Below, piece after piece: positions 6,219 to 12,717 of a stretch of DNA of 13,444 nt (within the stretch, counting starts at the first letter, position 1; each line of letters starts with the position of its first letter). The notes under the pieces are model-generated. The model was not told the DNA's origin and did not search any database. It saw only the letters and a program-made list of their open reading frames with translations. The position numbers and the translations under genes are program-made. The DNA comes from Deltaproteobacteria bacterium (GTDB taxonomy: Bacteria; Desulfobacterota; DSM-4660; Desulfatiglandales; Desulfatiglandaceae): NCBI GenBank assembly GCA_029932035.1, contig JAOZQV010000056.1:1-13444 (forward strand), read 5' to 3'.

Positions 6219-7808
6219 CTACTGTTTGTAACGCAGCCTCTGTTCTTCTTCAATGAGTTTAATGGTTTCGGCGCTGCCGCCTGTTCTGGTCCAGATGTGT
6301 TCGGGTTTAGCGAGAAGCTCCGAAATGACCTTGCGGTATTTCTCTCCCTGACCGGCGTGTTCCGCCAGTTCCTGAACCTCAGGCAGGAACTCATGGTAGA
6401 AATTCCTGGCAATCTCATACATGCCGTGCCAATGCACATAGTCCGGGGCCTGCATGGCCGCAGCCATTCTTGCCCTGCGTCCTTCATGATGCCAGATTTC
6501 AAACCATGTATAGCCCAGCTTGGTCTGGAAACCGCTCCCTTTCCAGATGCCATCCTTCTTCAACATCCCGACCAGTTTCTTTCCCGGTTTGGCAAACTTA
6601 TCGTTATAAAGATTGACCAGATCGTCCAACTGACCATAGAAATCCTGAATCTGGTTAATCCCGTGACAGGACTTACACATCCCCTGCATTACGGCACGTC
6701 TCTCCTGCCAGGAAACCACTGACTTTATGGTCTTTGCGGCGATGACCTTTTTCAGCTTGTCTCCTTCCCTGACGTAGGTCTTGGCCATTTCCTTCTGCCC
6801 GGGCCGGGGAGCGATATCACCCGTAATATCGGCTATGGTACCGTCTGTAAATGTCACCCTGTTCAGTTTGGACGAGATAGGCGCCCGCAGATTCCAGGAC
6901 AGCCGATCTCCCACATTATGTGTACTTGGAGCGACCGAACCGTTCAGTTTCACAAAGGCGCCCATGTGGCAGGTAGAACACGTGGGAGCGGTAAAGTAGT
7001 CATCGCCTAACACCCACTTCCCGTCTTTCATGATATTCATACTGGCCGGACCACCCATTTTCATGGCTGAATAGAAGGCGATGCCATGTTTGCTTTCCTC
7101 ATAGATTTCCTTTTGCGGATGATCAGGTCCTAAATGACACTTGCCGCAGTTTTCAGGCTGTCTGGCCACGCTGGCCTTGAAAGAGTGCTTGGAGTGGCAT
7201 GCAATACAGACCCCTTTGCTGCCATCGGGATTGATCCTGCCGATGCCGGTGTTGGGCCAGGTGTTGTGGTCCATCTGCGGGGCGTCTGTCTTGGAACGGA
7301 GCGGTTTACCGTTTTTATCCCGTTTGAGCGCCACCACAGAGCCGTGACACTGCCAGCAACCGCTGGCCATGTTGGCCTTGTTGCCCGGCATACCCCCCAC
7401 GATCTCGGCAAGCATGTTGTCTAATGATGCCATGATCTCACCGGCCGTGGCATGATGAGACGGCGCCATCTGTTTGGCCTCCGGCTCGTGGCATTTGGCG
7501 CAGTCGTTGGGCGTTAAGATGGCCTTGATGAAAGCGCCCTCATGCATATAGCCCATCTCGTCGCCCTTGTCTGCCGCATGGCAGGTGAAACAACCCACCT
7601 GGCCTTCCTTAGCCGCCGCATGTGGCGAAGTTTCCCACGATAATACTAAAGATTTGTTTTCTTTTAGGTGACACATAATGCACTTTTTGTTGATTTCCTG
7701 CATCTTGGGATCTTTCACATCAAAGGACTCTTCTGTCAACGCGAATGCAGTCCCCGTTGCAAAAACTCCCAAAACAAGCACAATAAGCGCCCATTTAATT
7801 TTACACAT
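6219..7808 (-). CDS. Octaheme c-type cytochrome, hydroxylamine oxidoreductase (HAO) family
   Basis: This 529-residue periplasmic enzyme has a Sec signal peptide (basic start, hydrophobic 6-20, cleavage after AFA23) and exactly eight CxxCH motifs, starting at Cys43, 73, 103, 151, 201, 221, 277 and 378. The HAO family, rather than NrfA or MccA, is indicated by TPNDCAKCH (99-107), SHHA (117-120), the Asp229-His230 pair after heme 6, and WHHEGRRARM (439-448) followed by APDYVHWHG (454-462). Asp-His next to the catalytic heme is an HAO active-site feature; assigning residues 229-230 to it is inference. HAO relatives in anaerobes usually reduce nitrite, NO or hydroxylamine, so a reductive role is more likely than oxidation. 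Tyr457 is a candidate for the P460 cross-link tyrosine, which would decide the direction, but I cannot align it here. AAGGAGGT lies 6 bases before the ATG, a very strong ribosome site. A terminator follows. Confidence 0.9.
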   Translation of the reverse strand: MCKIKWALIVLVLGVFATGTAFALTEESFDVKDPKMQEINKKCIMCHLKENKSLVLSWETSPHAAAKEGQVGCFTCHAADKGDEMGYMHEGAFIKAILTPNDCAKCHEPEAKQMAPSHHATAGEIMASLDNMLAEIVGGMPGNKANMASGCWQCHGSVVALKRDKNGKPLRSKTDAPQMDHNTWPNTGIGRINPDGSKGVCIACHSKHSFKASVARQPENCGKCHLGPDHPQKEIYEESKHGIAFYSAMKMGGPASMNIMKDGKWVLGDDYFTAPTCSTCHMGAFVKLNGSVAPSTHNVGDRLSWNLRAPISSKLNRVTFTDGTIADITGDIAPRPGQKEMAKTYVREGDKLKKVIAAKTIKSVVSWQERRAVMQGMCKSCHGINQIQDFYGQLDDLVNLYNDKFAKPGKKLVGMLKKDGIWKGSGFQTKLGYTWFEIWHHEGRRARMAAAMQAPDYVHWHGMYEIARNFYHEFLPEVQELAEHAGQGEKYRKVISELLAKPEHIWTRTGGSAETIKLIEEEQRLRYKQ

Positions 7809-7959
7809 CTTTTTACCTCCTTGTTTGCATTGTGACGCGGCAAAATCGCTCAGGCCTTGAGTCTATCTCCTGTCAACAAAGCCCCTCAGCTACGAATCCG
7901 GTCAAACTATCTCTTTTTGTCACCCCCTTTCGCAAATGGATTCATAAAAAGGCCTTTTC
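7809..7959 (-). other. Leader/spacer before the octaheme cytochrome gene
   Basis: This stretch holds the near-perfect ribosome site AAGGAGGT (7815-7822) and a 12-base palindrome AAAAGGCCTTTT (7947-7958). A TTGACA occurs at 7871-7876 but without a matching -10 box. A weak pair TTGCGA-N18-GATAGT is also present. I do not recognise a riboswitch. The gene may have its own promoter here, or be read from the NrfCD genes through the hairpin. Confidence 0.4.
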
Positions 7960-8026
7960 TTACTCATACTCATAATCTTAATCATAATCGTGTTGAGTAA
8001 GATTAGGATTAAGATTAAGAGTATGA
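7960..8026. repeat. Large imperfect hairpin built from hexamer repeats
   Basis: Five hexamers of the type WTAMTC (7960-7989) face five of the reverse type GAKTAR/W (7995-8024, e.g. GATTAG, GATTAA, GAGTAT). Arms 7964-7989 and 8001-8026 pair at 24 of 26 positions around an 11-base loop. It begins about 50 bases past the NrfD-like stop. There is no T-run next to the stem, so it is not a typical terminator; protection of the upstream mRNA end or a dispersed repeat family are better guesses. Confidence 0.75.
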
Positions 8027-8075
8027 AACAGAAACGCTATCTAATCCCTCAACCCCTGAACACTTACCATATTCT

Positions 8076-9236
8076 CTAAGAAGACGCTTTTTCTTCCTCT
8101 AACCAGAGGGGAAATATCTTACTCAGCATAAAAAGGACAATAAAAGGCAAACTCATCAGGACGATGACCGTTATAATACCCTCTTTGTCGAACCATTCCG
8201 GGTGAAACTGGGTGTAGCCACGGGTGCTTTTTGACATCAACTGCCCCCCGATAACCACATTCCACCTCATTAACAGGACCTGCAAAAGGAGAATAATGGA
8301 AACAGTCGCCGCAAAAAATTTAAAAACTGATGCCTTCATCTTAAATAAGCACAACCAGCCTAACAGCAGCAGCGGCAACACGGAACAGATTCCAACCTGC
8401 CATACCCAGAATGAGTAAAAAAGTGGCCCGTTCAGCAACCCCTCCACGGCATGATGGTACCACGTCCTCAGATAGGAGTGGGAAAACACCTCTAACATCT
8501 CAAAGGAGAAGGCAAGGATGAAAAATCCGGCAAGGATATTGATGCAGGTCCGGACACAGCCCAAATCTACCGGTTGATTCCGCAATTTCTTAATCACGAT
8601 ATAGGCCAAAACAAGCGCCGAGATCCCTGATACACACGCGGAGAACAGAAAAATAACCGGCATAAGAGGCGTTGACCAGCTTGGATTCGCCTTTACACCC
8701 CCAAAGAGAAACCCCACGTATCCGTGAAGCACTGTGGCTACAGGGATACCGATGGCCACCAGAAATTTGATAATCTTCCGGTCCAGTTCAAGGGACTCGG
8801 GTGAAAGATTTGTGCTGTCCATGGTGAGCACGCGGTATAGGATATTCATGATCCCCTTTGATTTTAATCTGAGTTTTACGAAAGTCGGTCTGTAAACAAG
8901 CAGAAGAATCAGCCCTATAAGAATGATAGCAACCGTGAATATAAATCCAGCCCCTGACATGGCCGAGGTTGGACTCGGTGTTATCATCATATTATGATTC
9001 CGTTCAGGTCTGCCGAGATGCATCAACAAAGGGAACATGGCGCAGGATAGAAAGGCAAAGGCAAAAACAAGGGAAAAGCGGGAAATAGGCTTCAGGGATT
9101 TAACTCCGAATACATAATAAAGGGCGGCTACGATGAAAGATCCGTCCACCAACCCGGTAAGATAGGGGTATAACACGATCATCATACTCCAGTGGACGTG
9201 AAGGTCGTTGGGGAAAACAAAGTTCAGAGCATCCAT
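8076..9236 (-). CDS. NrfD/PsrC-like quinone-interacting membrane subunit
   Basis: This 386-residue integral membrane protein belongs to the NrfD/PsrC/DsrP family, which exchanges electrons between membrane quinone and a periplasmic iron-sulfur partner. About nine hydrophobic segments are visible (roughly 16-44, 53-75, 95-115, 155-178, 190-214, 230-252, 272-298, 303-323 and 353-375). Family landmarks include MHLGRPERN (72-80) with SAMSGAG (91-97), STPLMPVIFLFSACVSGISA (188-207) and RWNVVIGGQ (324-332). Its ATG overlaps the stop of the NrfC-like gene by one base (TAATG), with a GGGAGG site just upstream, so the two are made together. With the NrfC-like and tetraheme proteins it forms a quinol dehydrogenase module, most likely feeding the octaheme enzyme encoded next. 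The direction of electron flow is inferred. No catalytic cofactor is bound by this family. Confidence 0.9.
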   Translation of the reverse strand: MDALNFVFPNDLHVHWSMMIVLYPYLTGLVDGSFIVAALYYVFGVKSLKPISRFSLVFAFAFLSCAMFPLLMHLGRPERNHNMMITPSPTSAMSGAGFIFTVAIILIGLILLLVYRPTFVKLRLKSKGIMNILYRVLTMDSTNLSPESLELDRKIIKFLVAIGIPVATVLHGYVGFLFGGVKANPSWSTPLMPVIFLFSACVSGISALVLAYIVIKKLRNQPVDLGCVRTCINILAGFFILAFSFEMLEVFSHSYLRTWYHHAVEGLLNGPLFYSFWVWQVGICSVLPLLLLGWLCLFKMKASVFKFFAATVSIILLLQVLLMRWNVVIGGQLMSKSTRGYTQFHPEWFDKEGIITVIVLMSLPFIVLFMLSKIFPLWLEEEKASS

Positions 9237-10042
9237 TAAACCACCTCCCGCCTGAGGCCCTTGTAGTAAAGCGCGGGGTAGGTTCCCATGTCTTTCTTAA
9301 GGACCGTAAGGACTTCGTGTTCGTGCAGGAGCTTGTAAACCTCCGAGTTTTTGTCGTTCAGGTCGCCAAACTTACGCGCCCCGGTGGGGCAAACAGTGAC
9401 GCAGGCCGGCAACAACCCCTTGCGGACCCGGTGATAGCACCAGGTGCACTTTTCCGCCGTCCTCGTAACCGGATCGAGATAACGGGCCGAATAGGGGCAG
9501 GCCTGGATGCAGTAAGCGCAGCCCACACAGCGCTCACGATCCACTAAGACAAAACCGTCAGGCGTTTTGAAGGTGGCCCCAACAGGACACACCTGCACGC
9601 ATGGGGGTTCTTTACACATATTACACAGCTTAGGCACAAAAAAGGTGTCTCGAACCTCCACCTCTATATCTGTTCGTGGAGACTGGTAGCCGTCAAATCC
9701 CCCGTGGGGGGAATCCACATAGACCTCATCGTCAAAATCCTTGAGATACCGCTCTACCCAGGTCCTGTAGTAACCATCCGGGACATTGAATTCCCTTCGG
9801 TCGGCCACGCAGCAGGAGCCACAGCCAATGCAGCGTGTGATATCCACAATGAAGGCAAAGCGCTGATCGAACATGTCCCATTTCTTGCCTCGGATTCCGG
9901 GAATCTGCTCCGGGACTTCCGGAGTAGCTGCTCCCATGGGCATAGGAATCACTAAGAGGAGAGAACCCGCAATGGTGCCGTTAAGAACTTTCTTTATAAA
10001 AGCCCGGCGCTCCTTATCCAGCTTGGCTTCCGGCTCGCCCAT
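9236..10042 (-). CDS. NrfC-like Tat-exported iron-sulfur protein
   Basis: This 268-residue ferredoxin-like protein should carry four [4Fe-4S] clusters and pass electrons between the NrfD-like subunit and periplasmic cytochromes. A twin-arginine signal is present: RRAFIKK at 12-18, then a hydrophobic stretch to about 36. Cysteine blocks are at 71/74/77, 140/143/148/152, 172/175/178/182 and 199/202/214/218. The first block is unusual: it reads CIGCGSCCVAD, so the position of its fourth cysteine is Asp81, while an extra Cys78 lies beside Cys77. Relatives usually have a cysteine there. The ATG at 10042 overlaps the tetraheme stop (TGATG) with AAAGGAG (10051-10057) 8 bases upstream. A TTG three bases earlier was not chosen. 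It is translationally coupled on both sides. Confidence 0.9.
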   Translation of the reverse strand: MGEPEAKLDKERRAFIKKVLNGTIAGSLLLVIPMPMGAATPEVPEQIPGIRGKKWDMFDQRFAFIVDITRCIGCGSCCVADRREFNVPDGYYRTWVERYLKDFDDEVYVDSPHGGFDGYQSPRTDIEVEVRDTFFVPKLCNMCKEPPCVQVCPVGATFKTPDGFVLVDRERCVGCAYCIQACPYSARYLDPVTRTAEKCTWCYHRVRKGLLPACVTVCPTGARKFGDLNDKNSEVYKLLHEHEVLTVLKKDMGTYPALYYKGLRREVV

Positions 10043-10575
10043 CAACTTTTCTCCTTTATGCCAACGATTTTTTTTGCCCGGTTAATATATTTGAGGGGGG
10101 CATGCACATGATGGCACTGATCACAGGTATGGGAAACTTTGACCTTCTGCTCCTCGAGATGCTCAGGCATGATAACCGTCTTGATAACCTCCCCTGGTCT
10201 GGCCTGGATCGCTTTGTTATGGCAGCGCAGGCACAGAACCTTGATCTCTTCCTTCTTTTTGACAGGAAGTTTCCCATAAACCTTACCCGCCTTGACGTGA
10301 TCGGCATAGGGACCGTGGCAGAATTCGCATGAGATGGTCTTGTGAAGGCCTGTTAAATGGATATTTGCTTCATAGGGGTGACAGGAGAGGCAGGAGGCGT
10401 TTGTCATGTGACGGATCTCCTGGTTTGCCTCTTCATCAATGGCATCGGCACGGTAAGGACCATACTTGCCGAATGATTTAGGAGTCAAAACCATCTTTGC
10501 GACGAATCCAACGACTGCAAAAATTAGAAGGCCCAGAACGATACGCTTGATGTGGGAATTATAACTTGATTTCAC
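10042..10575 (-). CDS. Membrane-anchored tetraheme c-type cytochrome
   Basis: This 177-residue protein has one N-terminal transmembrane anchor (about 11-30, preceded by basic residues) and four CxxCH heme sites starting at Cys62, 83, 115 and 151. The last is followed by HVHAP (156-160). The anchor has no clear cleavage site, so the heme domain probably stays tethered on the periplasmic side. It resembles small tetraheme electron carriers such as the NapC/NrfH and cytochrome c3-type groups in heme count, but I cannot assign it to one. As first gene of the NrfC/NrfD set it probably relays electrons to the octaheme enzyme. The start is GTG, with GGAG 7 bases upstream; no ATG lies ahead of the anchor. 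It ends in a TGATG overlap with the NrfC-like gene. Confidence 0.85.
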   Translation of the reverse strand: MKSSYNSHIKRIVLGLLIFAVVGFVAKMVLTPKSFGKYGPYRADAIDEEANQEIRHMTNASCLSCHPYEANIHLTGLHKTISCEFCHGPYADHVKAGKVYGKLPVKKKEEIKVLCLRCHNKAIQARPGEVIKTVIMPEHLEEQKVKVSHTCDQCHHVHAPLKYINRAKKIVGIKEKS

Positions 10576-10640
10576 CTTCCGTCTCCGTGATGCCCGGGGT
10601 TTCGGCCAAGGGCCCGGATGAGTGATTAGTGCCTACTCTA

Positions 10641-10669
10641 TTTATTGAAAATCTGGATAGAATCGTCAA
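10641..10669 (-). promoter_or_regulatory. Candidate promoter for the tetraheme-NrfC-NrfD genes
   Basis: On the minus strand TTGACG (10664-10669) and AATAAA (10641-10646) are 17 bases apart. The boxes match the sigma-70 consensus at five and four of six positions. It sits in the 135 bp gap between the LarA-like stop and the tetraheme start, where a promoter is expected. No convincing FNR/CRP-type palindrome was found next to it. Confidence 0.3.
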
Positions 10670-10710
10670 GTAACAATAATGTAAAAGGTGTAACAAACCT
10701 ATCTATGATT

Positions 10711-12009
10711 TCAGCAGTGAGCCCTGAGAATGGGCAGGATAACACCGCCGGAAGGGATAATATGAACGTCAGGCCGGGGGCATATCTCTGTGCCTATTTC
10801 AAAGGCCTCCTGTAGGCCATCCGCATATATAAATCCCATCCTCTCCGCCTTTTCCGCTGGGATATCCTCAGAGACTAAGACAATCTTGAACCGGTGCTGA
10901 ATCGCCAAGGTCATGCCCAATGCCATATTGAAATCGATGGCGCCCCCTTTCATGATCAGGCGGTTATGGCTGAAGTGATCGAGCACACCCCCTAAGAGAT
11001 CATCCCCGTGCTCCCTGTGAAAGCTGTGAAAGCTGTCAACAAAAGCATCAGGAAGGTCTCCTGTGAGGTCTGCGCATAGGATGATACAGCCTCCCTCTTT
11101 AGTCACCATGGAGGCCGGCGCAAGGGGTTTTACTATCTGGGGACCTTCTGTATAGGGGAAGGATGTAATTACGGTCAGGTCCGCCTTTCGGTCGAATTCC
11201 TGAGAGATAATCTCCTTGGATTTCTCAATGCCCGCCAAATGCGCATTCACAGGATCTCCTGCAATTAGATCATTGACTTGATCGTTCTGATCTAAGATGC
11301 TGTTAATGATGAAATCGAGGGGGGCCGATCGGGCAATGTCACAAACCTGCCTATAAAAAAGATTACCCTCAATCTTTCCGAGACCTGTCCCCTCATGAAA
11401 GGTGTATTGAAAGTGATGATCGAGGATGGAATCGAAGTCTGCAACACCTGGGAAAAGGATTTTCCCTCCTCCTCCGAATCCGTTCATGGGATGTGGAAAG
11501 ACAGAGCCTATTCCGATCCTGAAATGGGCCTCGTGGACCTTTCTATTGATTTTAACGGTCCTCCCTGTCCGGAGTTGGCCAACAGGGATAAGATCCGGGG
11601 CATGACAGTCATGATTGTTAAATCTGTATCGTTCTACGAGTTCTGTCCCAAAAGCGCCCTCGATCTCCTCAAGTGTCAGCCCCCGATGGGTGCCTAAGGC
11701 CATTATAATTTGGATGTTGCTGTCAGGAATGCCGGCCCTCTCTAACTCTTCAAGCGCCGCTTTTAGGATAACCCCCTTGGGGGAAGCACGGGTCAGGTCC
11801 TCAACGAGGATGGCAATTGTGTCCGAGGGTAAGAGACGTTCGGTCAGGCGGGAGGATTCAATCGGATTTCTTAAGGCTTTGGTAGTTAGACCGCTGACGT
11901 CATTAGTTGGAGGCTGATCGTCAAGAATGGCAAATGTCAGGAGATTCCACTCGGGAGGGATGTTAAAGAGCTCCTTTTCACCTCTTTTAATGATGAAGGT
12001 CTTATGCAT
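10711..12009 (-). CDS. larA: LarA-family nickel-pincer racemase/epimerase
   Basis: This 432-residue protein belongs to the LarA (lactate racemase) family, whose members use a nickel-pincer nucleotide cofactor to move a hydride on 2-hydroxyacids. All key residues of the Lactobacillus plantarum enzyme have counterparts. DLTRASP (71-77) matches the DxTR nucleotide site. His108 lies in ALGTHRG and His173 in FPHPMNGFGGGG; these are the two catalytic bases. Lys183 is the cofactor-tethering lysine and His199 in DHH the nickel ligand. Length is normal for the family. LarA homologues act on several hydroxyacids, so the substrate is not certain to be lactate. It follows livF by 7 bp with no clear ribosome site of its own, so it probably shares the transporter mRNA and depends on coupled translation. 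The cofactor genes larB, larC and larE are not in this window. Confidence 0.88.
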   Translation of the reverse strand: MHKTFIIKRGEKELFNIPPEWNLLTFAILDDQPPTNDVSGLTTKALRNPIESSRLTERLLPSDTIAILVEDLTRASPKGVILKAALEELERAGIPDSNIQIIMALGTHRGLTLEEIEGAFGTELVERYRFNNHDCHAPDLIPVGQLRTGRTVKINRKVHEAHFRIGIGSVFPHPMNGFGGGGKILFPGVADFDSILDHHFQYTFHEGTGLGKIEGNLFYRQVCDIARSAPLDFIINSILDQNDQVNDLIAGDPVNAHLAGIEKSKEIISQEFDRKADLTVITSFPYTEGPQIVKPLAPASMVTKEGGCIILCADLTGDLPDAFVDSFHSFHREHGDDLLGGVLDHFSHNRLIMKGGAIDFNMALGMTLAIQHRFKIVLVSEDIPAEKAERMGFIYADGLQEAFEIGTEICPRPDVHIIPSGGVILPILRAHC

Positions 12010-12016
12010 ATTTTCG

Positions 12017-12715
12017 TTACACTAACAGATATTTCTTCCTGACTTCCTCATTCTCTCTTAAGTCTTCAATGGTCCCATGATAACGGATCACGCCGTTATC
12101 AATGACGTATCCCTCATCGCTGAGTCCCAGGGCGACCTTTTGATTCTGCTCGGCCAACAGGACCGTTAAACCTTTGTCTCTCAACTTGCCGATCCGTTTT
12201 TCTAAATCCTCTACGATCAGGGGGGCAAGCCCCTCTGTGGGCTCATCCAATAAAAGGAACTCGGGGTTGGTCATAAGGGCCCGGGCAATGGTGAGCATCT
12301 GCTGTTCCCCACCGCTCAAAAAACCTGCCTTGCGGGAATCTATGTGTCCGAGGGCAGGAAAAAAATCATAGATGCTCTCCTTGGTCCACATCTGGGCAGC
12401 GCCGACCTTACGTTCCGATATCTCGAGATTGTCTCCAACCGTTAAATCGGCAAAAACCCTCCGGTTATCAGGCACATATCCCATACCCTGCCGGGCTAAT
12501 TGATACGGTTTTTTGCCCTTTATGTTCTTCCCCTTGAACCGGATGATCCCCTCTTTAGGCGGCGTCAAGCCCATGATGCTTCTCATGGTCGTGCTTTTCC
12601 CGGCCCCGTTCCTGCCCAAGAGGCAGACGATCTCCCCCTTTGGGACATTGAGTGATACCCCGAACAGGATGTGGCTCAGGCCGTAGTAGGTATGAATCCC
12701 TTCCACTTCCAACAT
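12017..12715 (-). CDS. livF: LivF-type ABC transporter ATP-binding protein
   Basis: This 232-residue ATPase is the LivF-type subunit of a branched-chain amino acid-type (HAAT) ABC importer, bound to the cytoplasmic face of the permeases. It has Walker A GRNGAGKST (34-42), signature LSGGEQQ (133-139) and Walker B FLLLDEPTEG (153-162). LLAEQN follows, where LivF proteins carry Gln in place of the usual switch histidine. The frame extends to an upstream ATG at 12739, but that would overlap livG by 22 bp. The ATG at 12715 lies 2 bp after the livG stop with GGGAGG (12725-12730) 9 bases upstream, and gives the usual LivF N-terminus. LivF paralogues serve amino acids, urea, amides and carboxylates, so the substrate is open. 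The LarA-like gene directly behind it hints at a hydroxyacid. Confidence 0.92.
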   Translation of the reverse strand: MLEVEGIHTYYGLSHILFGVSLNVPKGEIVCLLGRNGAGKSTTMRSIMGLTPPKEGIIRFKGKNIKGKKPYQLARQGMGYVPDNRRVFADLTVGDNLEISERKVGAAQMWTKESIYDFFPALGHIDSRKAGFLSGGEQQMLTIARALMTNPEFLLLDEPTEGLAPLIVEDLEKRIGKLRDKGLTVLLAEQNQKVALGLSDEGYVIDNGVIRYHGTIEDLRENEEVRKKYLLV

Positions 12716-12717
12716 GG

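Noticed and set aside
6297..6722. Plus-strand 141-codon frame
   Set aside because: It is wholly antisense to the octaheme cytochrome gene, whose eight heme motifs leave no doubt about the coding strand.
6219..7808. Octaheme protein as MccA sulfite reductase or an NrfA/ONR nitrite reductase
   Set aside because: There is no CxxCK motif and no long-spaced CX15-17CH motif; all eight sites are CxxCH and the WHHEGRR and PDYVHWHG segments match the HAO family.
7809..7959. Cyclic-di-GMP riboswitch or sigma-54 promoter ahead of the octaheme gene
   Set aside because: The conserved riboswitch core strings are absent, and the GG/GC elements near 7840-7856 are 13, not 10, bases apart.
7960..8026. CRISPR array or intrinsic terminator
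   Set aside because: The units are 6 bases with no spacers, and no T-run follows the stem.
10043..10045. TTG start for the NrfC-like gene
   Set aside because: The ATG at 10042 is one codon later, forms a TGATG junction and has better spacing (8 bases) from AAAGGAG.
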